This document shows, in pieces, positions 16,208-24,626 of a stretch of 64,000 nt of DNA (position 1 is its first letter; each line of letters begins with the position of its first letter). The translations under genes were made by a program, and so were the position numbers. This DNA is from Oscillospiraceae bacterium (GTDB lineage Bacteria > Bacillota > Clostridia > Oscillospirales > Oscillospiraceae): positions 82,601 through 146,600 of the forward strand of contig CACYYN010000001.1 in the NCBI GenBank assembly GCA_902778665.1, written 5' to 3'. The notes beneath the pieces are model-generated. The model made no database searches and was not told the origin of the DNA. It saw only the letters and a list, made by a program, of their open reading frames with translations.

Positions 16208-18570
16208 AGAAAAACGCCAACCGCGTTGTCAACCTACTTCTCCTTATGACAGGGACGATCGCACAGCTTTATCTTCTTTCCGATACGGTAGGATGCAGAC
16301 TCTCCCGCCGTTTCCCGCTTTGGATGGTGCTGCTGTGTCTTGTGATCTGGTTCAGCGCCCACATCAGGCACGGTGCCCTGATCGGAATCCCGGTTTTCGG
16401 GGTGCTGGCAGCCCTGGCTGTGCGAAACGCCGGGCCTGAACTCCTTTTGGAATTCCAGGATTTCTTTGACCGGCTCACCGGAACATTTTACGAGAATATT
16501 CTTTACCGTGGCAGAACCTATCCGTTTCTCAATCTGGTGCAGGATCACACCTTGCTCTTTCTGATCATCGGCGTGCTGGTGGCAGGGTATCTGGCAATGG
16601 CGCTGTCATCCAGGGGAGCCCGCACCAGTCTGGTGCTGATCGGTGCTTTGCCCATGACGGCTGCCTGCATCCTGATCAATGAGACTCCTCCCGCGGCAGC
16701 TTTGCTGGCCATTGTGCTGTTCCTTTTTCTCACTGCGGTCGGCGGCAGCTTCTACCGGGATAATTCCGGCAGCTTTGCTGCAGTGTTGGGCACCCTTGCC
16801 CCGCTGGCGTTGCTGCTGAGCCTGCTTTTGCTTGCGGTGGATCCCCAAAACTATGTTTACGAACCTCCCAAGGTGGATCTGCGGGAAGAAATGAAAAACT
16901 TCCTCCAGGCAGCGGATGAATGGGCGGACGACCTGCTGAACGATCATGACATCTCCGTGCCGGAATTCCTTACCGCGCCGCGGGATAATGCTTCTTCCGG
17001 TCAGAACCCCTCTGCCGGGGCACTGCCTCCGTCAGATCCCTCCCTGATTTCACCGGAGGAACTGCCGGAGGGGATAACGCCTGATCTGATCTGGCAGAGT
17101 GTTGACGGCGCGCTGGACCTGACGCAGAATGCTTCCCCCGAGGATCTGGAACTGGTAGTGCTCCGGGTGAAGTCTGATACGGGAGGCAGAATCTACCTGC
17201 GCGGCTCCTCCTTCGGCGATTACACCGGCACCGGATGGAAGCGGGTGGAGCAGGAGGTGGAAGTATCGTCTCTGCCTTTTACCGCCCGGGCTCTGGCGAC
17301 GACCGGGGCAGGGGAACAGAAGCTCTCCGTGCGGGTGCAATCTGCTTCGGGGATACGCTTTCTGCCTTATTTCAGCGAGGAACAGCAGGGGCTGGACAGC
17401 TATGTCCCTTCAAATGGGGAAGACCGCTATGAGGCCCTTTTCCGGAGCGCCCCTTCCATTGCCGGTATTTCTGCTCCGGCTGAGCAGGACGAGCTGGAAG
17501 CACAATATCGCACTTATGCCCATTCCTTCTACACCCGTCTTCCGGAGGAAACCCGTACAGCTATGCTCAACCTGTGTTCGTCGGAAGGTCTGGACCCTGC
17601 CTCCGGAAACCTGATTGCCGAGGTCGCTTCCTTTGTGCGCTCCTCCGGTGAGTATGACCTGAACACGCCCGCCTATCCCGGCAATGACTACGCGCTCTAC
17701 TTTCTAACTACTGCTCATCAGGGCTACTGCATCCACTTTGCCACGGCGGCCACGGTGCTGTACAGGGCCCTCGGCATCCCGGCCAGAATGACGGCCGGCT
17801 TTGTGGCGGAGACGGAGGCGGGCCGCTATACCGATGTGAAGGCTGCCGACGCTCACGCCTGGGTGGAGGTTTATCAGGACGGGATCGGGTGGATCCCTGT
17901 GGAGGTGACCGGCAGGAGCGGCCTGAACGAGGGCATCCCGGGTCCACAGGATGAGACGCAGCCGGAAAACGCTTCCCCGGAAGAGGAATTGCCGGAAGGT
18001 GCCCTGCAGGAGGAGCCCCTGACCGAACAGCCCGCGGAAACTGGCTCTGTGCAAAATAGCGGTGATCTCTCGCCGACAGAGGGGCAGACAGCTGCAGACG
18101 GCGCTCAGACCCTTCAGCCTACCCCCGTTCCCACGCCTCAGCCCTCTGCTTCTCTGCCGGTCGGCCCGGTGACGCAGCCGGTTCAGACCCCACAGAGCGA
18201 AGCGGCCCGGCACAGCCGCACCCTTCAGCGCATTGTGCTGGCGGTTCTCTGTGCCCTCCTGCCTCCGGCGGCAATTCTGCTGCGGCGTGCGGCCGTACTC
18301 TCCCTTCGGCGGCGCAGATTGCAGCAGGCCGACGCAAATAAGGCCGTTGCAACAGTGTTTCGCACAGCGGAGCTGGCTGCCCGCTACGGAGAAGAAATCC
18401 CGCGTGAAATCCGCACGGCGGCGGAAAAGGCCGCCTTCAGCCGAAACGGTGTCTCTGAGACTGAGGCCGAAGCCTCCAGGGCCCACCTGCATCTTCTGCT
18501 GCAGCGGGTTTATCAGAAACAGAATCTCTGGAACAAGTTCCGTTACAAATACCTCTCCGCTTTGATCTGA
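16204..18570 (+). CDS. TgpA-like membrane transglutaminase
   Basis: A 788-residue protein with six or so N-terminal helices, a large extracellular part and a transglutaminase core. The catalytic Cys is in HQGYCIHFATA (about residue 509) and the His in DAHAWVEVY (about 550). The third acidic position appears as Glu in GWIPVEVTG where many relatives have Asp. A Pro/Gln/Thr-rich spacer (about 600-665), a last helix and a cytoplasmic helical tail of DUF4129 type follow. Start GTG 16204 overlaps the DUF58 stop; GGAGG lies 11 bases upstream. It may cross-link or trim surface proteins with MoxR and DUF58; that role is inferred from the operon. Confidence 0.88.
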   Translation: MKKNANRVVNLLLLMTGTIAQLYLLSDTVGCRLSRRFPLWMVLLCLVIWFSAHIRHGALIGIPVFGVLAALAVRNAGPELLLEFQDFFDRLTGTFYENILYRGRTYPFLNLVQDHTLLFLIIGVLVAGYLAMALSSRGARTSLVLIGALPMTAACILINETPPAAALLAIVLFLFLTAVGGSFYRDNSGSFAAVLGTLAPLALLLSLLLLAVDPQNYVYEPPKVDLREEMKNFLQAADEWADDLLNDHDISVPEFLTAPRDNASSGQNPSAGALPPSDPSLISPEELPEGITPDLIWQSVDGALDLTQNASPEDLELVVLRVKSDTGGRIYLRGSSFGDYTGTGWKRVEQEVEVSSLPFTARALATTGAGEQKLSVRVQSASGIRFLPYFSEEQQGLDSYVPSNGEDRYEALFRSAPSIAGISAPAEQDELEAQYRTYAHSFYTRLPEETRTAMLNLCSSEGLDPASGNLIAEVASFVRSSGEYDLNTPAYPGNDYALYFLTTAHQGYCIHFATAATVLYRALGIPARMTAGFVAETEAGRYTDVKAADAHAWVEVYQDGIGWIPVEVTGRSGLNEGIPGPQDETQPENASPEEELPEGALQEEPLTEQPAETGSVQNSGDLSPTEGQTAADGAQTLQPTPVPTPQPSASLPVGPVTQPVQTPQSEAARHSRTLQRIVLAVLCALLPPAAILLRRAAVLSLRRRRLQQADANKAVATVFRTAELAARYGEEIPREIRTAAEKAAFSRNGVSETEAEASRAHLHLLLQRVYQKQNLWNKFRYKYLSALI

Positions 18571-18579
18571 CAAAAGAAC

Positions 18580-18618
18580 AATACCGCTGCGGTGATTGAT
18601 TGTCACCTCGGCGGTATT
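18580..18618. terminator. Hairpin between convergent transglutaminase and ecfT
   Basis: Outer arms aataccgc and gcggtatt, inner arms ggtga and tcacc, around a seven-base loop. Reading on the minus strand the stem is followed by TTCTTTTG, so it fits best as the ECF operon terminator, possibly used in both directions. Confidence 0.7.
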
Positions 18619-18633
18619 GCTGTACTTGGGGGT

Positions 18634-19464
18634 TCAGGCAAGAAACGGATTCCAGAATCTTCCGCCGTTTCGGGCGTTGAGCCAGACGGAAGCGGCCAGA
18701 AGCAGCGCACACAGCATCATTGCCAGAATGTCCCACTTCCGGAAGGGCCTGCCCATATACCAGGTCCTTTTTTTATTCTTTCCAAACCCACGCAGAAGCA
18801 TGGCATTGGAGATCACCTCAATCCTGTCCATGCTGGAGAGAATCAGCGGAATCAGAATTGCACCGGCGCTTTTCAGACGCTTGACCAGAGACTGCTTTTT
18901 GCTCATCTCAATGCCTCTGGCCTGCTGGGCCTGGGAGATCTCATGAAACTCCCGCTGGATATCCGGGATATAGCGCAGCGCCAGAGAGACCGAGTAAGCG
19001 ATAGAATAGCTCACGCCGATTCTGTTGAGCGAGGCGGCGAATTCGCTGGGCTGGGTGGTACAGACAAACAGCAGCACAATCGGGATGGTTGCGAGATACT
19101 TCAGCACCAGGTTCAGGTGATAGAAAAGCTGTTCCTTCGTCACAACATAGTTCCCGCCCAACGAGAAGAGCACGTGCTTCGTCCCGTAAAGGCTCACTCC
19201 GTGCTGTGGCGCAAACAGAAACACCAGCACGTTGTTCAGCACCATAAAGACCAGCGTGAAGCCCAGCATAAACCGGACGTCCCTTAAGCGAATTTTCGAC
19301 ACAATGAACAGCACAATGCTGATGACCGGCAGCACGGCAAGAAGCCTGGTGTCATAGGTCATCATGGCGGCGAAGCTCCACAGCAGCAGGCACACAAGCT
19401 TGGTGGCGCCGGTAAGGCGATGGATGGGGGATTCCCGGTCAATATAATTGAATATTCCGTTCAT
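18634..19464 (-). CDS. ecfT: ECF transporter transmembrane T component
   Basis: A 276-residue membrane protein with about six helices of the EcfT/CbiQ family. The two cytoplasmic Ala-Arg-Gly-type coupling motifs that contact the ATPases are visible as QQARGIEM and LLRGFG. The T component transmits ATPase movement to the vitamin- or metal-binding S component. Its start overlaps the end of the ATPase gene by four bases (ATGA). It is the last gene of the S-A-T operon, and a hairpin follows 16 bases after its stop. Confidence 0.92.
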   Translation of the reverse strand: MNGIFNYIDRESPIHRLTGATKLVCLLLWSFAAMMTYDTRLLAVLPVISIVLFIVSKIRLRDVRFMLGFTLVFMVLNNVLVFLFAPQHGVSLYGTKHVLFSLGGNYVVTKEQLFYHLNLVLKYLATIPIVLLFVCTTQPSEFAASLNRIGVSYSIAYSVSLALRYIPDIQREFHEISQAQQARGIEMSKKQSLVKRLKSAGAILIPLILSSMDRIEVISNAMLLRGFGKNKKRTWYMGRPFRKWDILAMMLCALLLAASVWLNARNGGRFWNPFLA

Positions 19465-21167
19465 TCTGCCCGCCGCCCCCTCTCACAGTCGATAAACCGC
19501 TGAACGAAAGCCTGCCCGTCCTCTATGCTGCAGAGGAGTGCAAGGTCGTAAAGGCTGGTCTCCTTCAGGTTTGCGGTTTTAACGATCTCGGGATTTGTCA
19601 GAATGGCTGCGCTGCTGTCGTCGGCAATCAGTCTTCCGTCGTGAAACACCAGAGCCCGCTCGGCGTACTCCAGCATCAGATGCATGTCGTGTGTGATCAT
19701 CAGCACGGTGATTCCCCGCTTCTTCAGCTGCTCGAGAAACTGCATGATCTCGGTATAATGCCGGTAGTCCTGTCCGGCCGTCGGCTCATCGAGGATGATC
19801 AGCTTCGGCTCCAGCACCAGGATGGATGCAATCGTCACGCGTTTTTTCTGCCCGTAGCTCAGAGCGGAAACCGGCCAGGACCGGAATGGCCACAGCCCGC
19901 AGACCTTCAACGTGTCTTCCACCCGAGGTTTTATTTCCCCCTCCGCCACACCTCGGGTCCGAAGCCCGAGAGCAACCTCGTCAAAAATCATGGTCTTGGA
20001 GATCATCTGGTTGGGGTTCTGCATCACGTAGCCGATTTTATCTGCCCGTTCCTTGATGCTGAGCGTGTCCAGGCTCTCATCGGCGAAACGCAGTGTGCCT
20101 TTCTGCTGCCGCTCAAACCCGCATATCACCTTGGAGAAGCTGGTTTTGCCTGCGCCGTTGGTTCCGACGATGGCCGTCAGCTCTCCCTCGCGGATGCTTA
20201 CTGTCAGATCCTTCACAGCAGTGAATCCGTTTGGATAGGTAAAGGTGATGGCATCCGCCGTCAGCAGGGGAGGGCGTACCGTTCCGGCTTCATTTTTCTG
20301 TCCCCGCTGCCAGGTGCGTACCCGTTCCTTGTCCGCCTCCGTCAGGGTAAGCGTGCGGAGACTGTGGGGGTTCATCTCCGGCGTGAGACGGACGCCGGCG
20401 AATTTCAGCGCCGTCAGATACAGGGGCTCTCGGATGCCGTTTTTCTCCAGCAGGTTGCTGCAGAGCAGCTCATCCGGAGCACAGTCGGCAAGAATCCGCC
20501 CCTCTGCCATCAGTACAATCCGGTCTACATCCCGGTGGAGCGCATCCTCAAGCCGGTGCTCAATGATCACAACCGCTGCCCCGGTCTGCTGATGAATCTC
20601 ATCGATCAGCTCCATGGCATATTTTCCAGTGGCGGGGTCCAGGTTGGCAAGCGGCTCGTCAAACAGCAGCAGATCCACGTCATTCACCATGATCCCCGCG
20701 AGAGCCACTCGCTGCTTCTGCCCGCCGGACAGCTCATTGGGGGCGTGGTGCAGATGCGACTCCACCGAGACCAATCCCGCCGTCTTTCGCACTCTCTCGT
20801 GCATCTCCTCATTACCCACGCAGTCATTTTCCAGTGCGAAGGCGATGTCCTCCGCCACGGTCAGCCCGATAAACTGGCCGTCCGAGTCCTGCAGCACGGT
20901 GCCTACATGGCGGGAGATCTCAAACAGCCCCAGCTCCCGTGTCTCCTTGCCGCAAACCGTTACGCTCCCTTGCATCTCCCCGTGATAGGAAAAGGGAATC
21001 AGCCCGTTAATGCAGTGGGCAAGGCTGCTCTTTCCGCAGCCCGAAGGGCCCGCAATCAGCACCTTTTCCCCCTTGCGGATCGTCAGGCAGATGTCGTGCA
21101 GGGTAGGCTCCGCCTGCGCGTTATATTGAAAGCTGAAATGATCAAACCGAATGATACAATCGTCCAT
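19461..21167 (-). CDS. ECF transporter fused dual ATPase (A-A' component)
   Basis: A 568-residue protein with two complete ABC ATPase domains in tandem, equal to EcfA1 and EcfA2 joined. The first has Walker A GPSGCGKSS (40-48), signature LSGGQKQRV and LLLFDEPLANLD. The second has Walker A GTNGAGKTS, signature LSYGQKKRV and LIILDEPTAGQD. ATG 21167 is chosen because GGAGAG lies about 5 bases before it and the preceding 14 codons look non-coding. Single-chain ATPases of this kind usually serve one dedicated S component, here the UPF0397 gene 63 bases upstream. Confidence 0.93.
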   Translation of the reverse strand: MDDCIIRFDHFSFQYNAQAEPTLHDICLTIRKGEKVLIAGPSGCGKSSLAHCINGLIPFSYHGEMQGSVTVCGKETRELGLFEISRHVGTVLQDSDGQFIGLTVAEDIAFALENDCVGNEEMHERVRKTAGLVSVESHLHHAPNELSGGQKQRVALAGIMVNDVDLLLFDEPLANLDPATGKYAMELIDEIHQQTGAAVVIIEHRLEDALHRDVDRIVLMAEGRILADCAPDELLCSNLLEKNGIREPLYLTALKFAGVRLTPEMNPHSLRTLTLTEADKERVRTWQRGQKNEAGTVRPPLLTADAITFTYPNGFTAVKDLTVSIREGELTAIVGTNGAGKTSFSKVICGFERQQKGTLRFADESLDTLSIKERADKIGYVMQNPNQMISKTMIFDEVALGLRTRGVAEGEIKPRVEDTLKVCGLWPFRSWPVSALSYGQKKRVTIASILVLEPKLIILDEPTAGQDYRHYTEIMQFLEQLKKRGITVLMITHDMHLMLEYAERALVFHDGRLIADDSSAAILTNPEIVKTANLKETSLYDLALLCSIEDGQAFVQRFIDCERGRRAE

Positions 21168-21230
21168 ATTCTCTCCGAAAAGAAAAGACGGGACGGTCTC
21201 GTCTCTCAAAACCGTTCCCGTCAGGCTGTG

Positions 21231-21782
21231 TTATTTTTCTTCCTTCAGGCTGCCTTTTTTCGGCTTCGTGGCCGCATAAGCAACGCACAGCAATGTGCCG
21301 ATGATGGCCGTCGTCACAATGTTGGCCAGCCCGCCGACAAGCCCCTGCACAAACACCTTGTTGGCCGGCTCTGCATACATCACAATGTCCAGCACCGGGG
21401 CAAACAGACCCCATGCAAGAACGTGGCCGATGACCTGCGCAACGTTAAAGGTGAGGATTTCCTTTGTGCTGAACTCACCGTCAGCCAGGTTGATGCGTTT
21501 GGACGCAAGGCCCATGATAATGCCGAAAATCGCGGAGGCGATAACCCAGCTCCACCAAATGCCCCAGCCGTAGCTGAAGTCAATCAGTGCATGGCCGATC
21601 AGGCCGATCAGCGCACCGGCAACCGGACCAAACAGTGCCGCCATGAAGGCCAGCAGACCGTACTGGGTGGAGATGTTGGTGTTGGGTACCGGGCTCGGGA
21701 TTGCCACAAAACGGCCGAGCACAAAAAACAGTGCCGCTCCGATACCGACTGCCACAATGGTTCTGACAGAATTGTTTTTCAT
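21231..21782 (-). CDS. ECF transporter S component, UPF0397 family
   Basis: A 183-residue protein with about five helices. The start (VRTIVAVGIGAALFFVLGRF, then PSPVPNT) and the GLIGHALIDF and WWSWVIASAIFG segments match UPF0397, a family of ECF substrate-binding subunits. Some databases call it a riboflavin S component, but the ligand is not established and riboflavin should not be assumed. It leads the operon and has a strong promoter and a structured 5' leader whose identity may name the ligand. Confidence 0.87.
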   Translation of the reverse strand: MKNNSVRTIVAVGIGAALFFVLGRFVAIPSPVPNTNISTQYGLLAFMAALFGPVAGALIGLIGHALIDFSYGWGIWWSWVIASAIFGIIMGLASKRINLADGEFSTKEILTFNVAQVIGHVLAWGLFAPVLDIVMYAEPANKVFVQGLVGGLANIVTTAIIGTLLCVAYAATKPKKGSLKEEK

Positions 21783-21810
21783 GGTTTGTTCCTTCCTTAC
21801 ACAGTCGCAC

Positions 21811-21864
21811 CTGATAAGGCGGAAAGCACTCCGGGGCCTCCGGAGTGCGTGCCGCTCTTGTCAG
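21811..21864 (-). promoter_or_regulatory. Structured 5' leader of the ECF operon, possible riboswitch
   Basis: On the minus strand, outer arms ctgacaagagcgg and ccgccttatcag enclose a perfect nine-pair inner stem (gcactccgg with ccggagtgc). The whole lies between the promoter and the S-component gene. There is no T run, so it is not a plain terminator. I did not match it to TPP, FMN, cobalamin or preQ1 elements. It could be a regulatory RNA or only an mRNA-stabilising stem. Confidence 0.5.
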
Positions 21865-21882
21865 CGTGTTCAATTGCCTCAA

Positions 21883-21910
21883 ATTATATCAGCAAAACGC
21901 CATTTGTCAA
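21883..21910 (-). promoter_or_regulatory. Promoter of the ECF operon
   Basis: TTGACA at 21910-21905, a 16-base spacer and TATAAT at 21888-21883: both boxes are perfect. Transcription should begin near 21876, just before the folded leader. Confidence 0.8.
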
Positions 21911-21973
21911 CGAATTTTTAACTTTTTGACAAGCATGTTGTATTTGTGGTCAACTGTAGTGCTGTTCAAAAAC

Positions 21974-22570
21974 TTAAAGGTGCTCCGGTTCGCTGTTTCT
22001 GCTGTCAAGCCACATGCGCAGGCGGCGGATGGGGGTCAGGCGGCGGATGAATTTTTTCCCGGTTTTGCTCTGTACAAAGTTTCGGAAGGCTTCTTCCTGC
22101 TCACCCAGCTCTGCCTTAGGAATCATATACCCGCCGTACTGATCACGGAAAAGGTAATAGGCCTTCATGTCCTCACCAAGCTGCAGCACTTTGCTGTAGG
22201 GGAGGGGCTCCAGCTCCTCGCCGTCCGGAAGGGTGATGATGCGCATTCCATCCTGCCCGAAGATATACCGGGAGGCAGGGAAGGGGAGATTTGCCGCTTT
22301 GAGCTGCTCTGAGAGCTTATGGGCCGTGCGGTTGGAGGAAGCGTAGGTGCTGGTCGTCAGATAACACGCGTAGGCGATGATCAGCAGACTCCACCAGCTG
22401 CCGCCGCCATAAAGCAGCGCAAGGATTACCAACAGCACGCTCAGCACCGACCGGGCTACCCGGTTTCTGGTGCAGAACAGGTCGTACTGCATATGGGAGA
22501 GCGAGACGAGTGTGTCCTCGTCGTGCTGCATTTTTACTTCGAATGTCCCGGTCTGTTCGCGTTTCGACAT
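21974..22570 (-). CDS. YcxB-like membrane protein
   Basis: A 198-residue protein: a short N-terminal domain (GTFEVKMQHDEDTLVSLSHMQYDLF), two adjacent membrane helices at about 45-85, then a C-terminal domain with YYLFRDQYGGYMIPKAEL, the usual core of the YcxB-like family. No biochemical role is known for the family. ATG 22570 is chosen because AAGGCG lies upstream and the earlier 35 codons read poorly. It stands alone between the ECF and TRAP operons. Confidence 0.65.
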   Translation of the reverse strand: MSKREQTGTFEVKMQHDEDTLVSLSHMQYDLFCTRNRVARSVLSVLLVILALLYGGGSWWSLLIIAYACYLTTSTYASSNRTAHKLSEQLKAANLPFPASRYIFGQDGMRIITLPDGEELEPLPYSKVLQLGEDMKAYYLFRDQYGGYMIPKAELGEQEEAFRNFVQSKTGKKFIRRLTPIRRLRMWLDSRNSEPEHL

Positions 22571-22768
22571 CGCTTTTCGCCTTCTTTCTGTCCTCCGCAA
22601 TCCTATCATATCCACATGAAAAATACAAGGGAACATTTTCGCGTAACGGAAGCAAAATTTCGTAAAAATTAGCAAAAACTGACAACATTTGGAGATTGTT
22701 AAAAACTAAAAACTTCATTGCATTATGCAAAGCGCTCAAAAAATTTTGATTTGATTCAATGCATTTCA

Positions 22769-22798
22769 TTGACATTCCCACTGCCGGTATGGTACAAT
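22769..22798 (+). promoter_or_regulatory. Promoter of the second TRAP operon
   Basis: TTGACA at 22769-22774, an 18-base spacer and TACAAT at 22793-22798. The predicted start near 22805 lies immediately before an inverted repeat. Confidence 0.65.
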
Positions 22799-22808
22799 AA
22801 ACCCACAG

Positions 22809-22830
22809 GTTGACATTGTTTTGTGTCAAC
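22809..22830 (+). promoter_or_regulatory. Inverted repeat at the TRAP 2 transcription start, candidate operator
   Basis: Perfect seven-base arms gttgaca and tgtcaac around an eight-base centre. It covers about +4 to +25 of the predicted transcript, a usual place for a repressor. Palindromes of this kind suit GntR/FadR-type regulators, but no regulator gene is adjacent. It may instead be a 5' mRNA hairpin. Confidence 0.5.
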
Positions 22831-22864
22831 GGAAAAATAATTGAATAAAGGAGAAAAACCGAAA

Positions 22865-23917
22865 ATGAAAAAGTTCCTGGCAGTGATTCTTGCATTGGCC
22901 ATGGTCTTCGCTCTGGCTGCCGCAGCAAGTGCTGACTACACAGCCGAAGAGGAAGCTGAAGCCGAAGCCTACCACATTGATCTCATCTATTCCAACGTGT
23001 TCAACCCGAAAGAATGGAACTACAAAGCAGCCGAAAAGTTCGCTGAAATGGTTACTGAGCGGACTGAAGGCCATGTAAAAGTCGAGTTCCATGGCCTCAA
23101 CGAGCTGGACTGCTACCGTGACTCCGTTGTTCATGCTGTCAACGGCGACAAATGGATCGGCCTGGAAGAGCCCTCCCTCTTTGCTGACTGGGTTGGTGAC
23201 TGTGCTGTTCTCGTCGGCCCGATGCTCTACAACAACGACGAAGAGTACAACTATGTTATGGACTCTGACATTGTGAAGGACGTTCTGGACCGCCTCGCAG
23301 AGGAGAATATCCACATCCTCGACACTCACTACTCCTTCGGTTACCGTTCTGTCGTCACCAATGCCGACATTTACAAGCCCGAAGACCTCAAGGGCATGAA
23401 GCTCCGCTCCACCACCGCAGCCCTCTTCATCAAGACCATCGAGTGCCTCGGCGCAACCCCGGTTCCCATGTCCTTCACCGAATGCCTCTCCTCCATCTCC
23501 TCCGGTGTTGTTGACGGTTTTGAAGGCTCCACCTCCACCCTCGCCGGTGCAGGCGCACCGTACGAGCTGGTGAAGAAGGTCGCTCTCACCAACCACTTCA
23601 TCGCAACCCGCTGGCTGTTCATGGCACAGGATGTCTATGAAGAGATGCCTGTGAAGTGGAGAGATATCCTCGACCAGTGCGCAGTTGAGTGCGGCGAATG
23701 GGAACAGACCATGTGTGCTGAAGACGAGTCTGTCCAGATCGAGAAGATGAAGACCGAAGCCGGTGTCACCTGGAATGAGGTTGACATCGATGCCTTCACC
23801 GAGGCGTGCGCACCGGTTTATGACTGGATCGTCGAAGAGTACGGCGCAACGCCCGAGCTGCACCAGCAGCTGGTCGACCTGATCAACGCCTTCCGCGCTG
23901 AGAAGGCCGCTGCCTGA
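22865..23917 (+). CDS. TRAP transporter solute-binding protein (DctP family), second system
   Basis: A 350-residue secreted protein with a signal peptide (MKKFLAVILALAMVFALAAA, then ASA). It has the DctP landmarks: a VTNADIYKPEDLKGMKLRS stretch holding the substrate Arg, TPVPMSFTECLSSISSGVVDG and a CAPVYDWIVEEYG end. An acidic segment (EEEAEAEA) follows the signal peptide. ATG 22865 is chosen because it begins the signal peptide; AAAGGAG lies 11 bases upstream. It is clearly different in sequence from the first TRAP binding protein, so a different ligand is likely. Codons are highly biased. A hairpin separates it from dctQ. Confidence 0.93.
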   Translation: MKKFLAVILALAMVFALAAAASADYTAEEEAEAEAYHIDLIYSNVFNPKEWNYKAAEKFAEMVTERTEGHVKVEFHGLNELDCYRDSVVHAVNGDKWIGLEEPSLFADWVGDCAVLVGPMLYNNDEEYNYVMDSDIVKDVLDRLAEENIHILDTHYSFGYRSVVTNADIYKPEDLKGMKLRSTTAALFIKTIECLGATPVPMSFTECLSSISSGVVDGFEGSTSTLAGAGAPYELVKKVALTNHFIATRWLFMAQDVYEEMPVKWRDILDQCAVECGEWEQTMCAEDESVQIEKMKTEAGVTWNEVDIDAFTEACAPVYDWIVEEYGATPELHQQLVDLINAFRAEKAAA

Positions 23918-23955
23918 TTTCAGGTTCTGACGGTTTTAAACAGTTTCTAAATGGC

Positions 23956-23983
23956 TGGACTGCCCGTTAACCCGGGCAGTCCA
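23956..23983 (+). promoter_or_regulatory. Perfect intercistronic hairpin (TRAP 2)
   Basis: Eleven pairs, tggactgcccg with cgggcagtcca, around a six-base loop and without a T run. It sits between the binding-protein and small-permease genes, as in TRAP 1, and likely lets the binding protein be made in excess. Confidence 0.75.
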
Positions 23984-24035
23984 TGTCAGATGTACAGCAT
24001 TGCTGCACTTCAGTTGATTTTGTTAAGGATTGCCT

Positions 24036-24626
24036 ATGAAAAAGAAAATTACGCCAAAACTCATTCTCACCAACCTTGACGCAATCATCTGCGGTGTCAC
24101 GTTGACTCTCTGTGTCATCCTGGTCAACGTGAATGTAATTTTCCGCTACTTCCTGAGCAGCCCCATAAAATGGACGGACGAGATTGTGACCTCTCTCTTC
24201 GTCTGGACGGTGTTTATGGGCAGTGCCTATGCCCACCGCAGGCATGCACATCTCGGCGTTGACATCGTGGTCAACCTGATCCACGGCAAGTCCAAGGATG
24301 TGATTGCTCTTGTCGTAAGCATTCTGGAGATGGCCATTCTGCTGCTGCTGACCTATATCAGCGCCCAGTATGTGGCCAATCTGATCTGGAAGCGTGGAAT
24401 TATCTTCAAAACCGTAGACGGCGTCTTCCGATATGCAGGGCAGATCAAACTGACCTATACCGACACGCTGCGTCTCCCCAAATGGTGGACCGGCATTGCG
24501 GTGCCCCTCGGCTTCGGCCTGTCCTTCTGCTACTCGGTATATTTCTTCCTGAGAGACAGGCTGCATCTGATCAAGTCCAAAACGCCGGAAACGGTGGATG
24601 AAATTCCGGAAGGAGGGGTATTCTGA
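24036..24626 (+). CDS. TRAP transporter small permease (DctQ family), second system
   Basis: A 196-residue membrane protein with four helices. DctQ pattern: VNVIFRYFLSSPIKWTDEIVTSLFVW followed by MGSAYAHRRHAHLGVDIVV. The gap between helices three and four is longer than usual (GIIFKTVDGVFRYAGQIK), so this subunit is a little larger than the first. ATG 24036 is preferred to the TTG two codons earlier because AAGGA lies 6 bases before the ATG. Its stop shares a base with the dctM start (TGATG). Confidence 0.88.
   Translation: MKKKITPKLILTNLDAIICGVTLTLCVILVNVNVIFRYFLSSPIKWTDEIVTSLFVWTVFMGSAYAHRRHAHLGVDIVVNLIHGKSKDVIALVVSILEMAILLLLTYISAQYVANLIWKRGIIFKTVDGVFRYAGQIKLTYTDTLRLPKWWTGIAVPLGFGLSFCYSVYFFLRDRLHLIKSKTPETVDEIPEGGVF

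Noticed and set aside
19641-21929. 762-codon open frame on the plus strand opposite the ECF ATPase and S component
   Set aside because: The opposite strand encodes two full ABC ATPase domains and an S component. The antisense product has no domain or plausible composition.
22720-22742. Possible catabolite-repression (cre-like) site with core aagcgct before the TRAP 2 promoter
   Set aside because: The core fits, but the outer positions agree poorly with the consensus, and it could be chance in AT-rich DNA.
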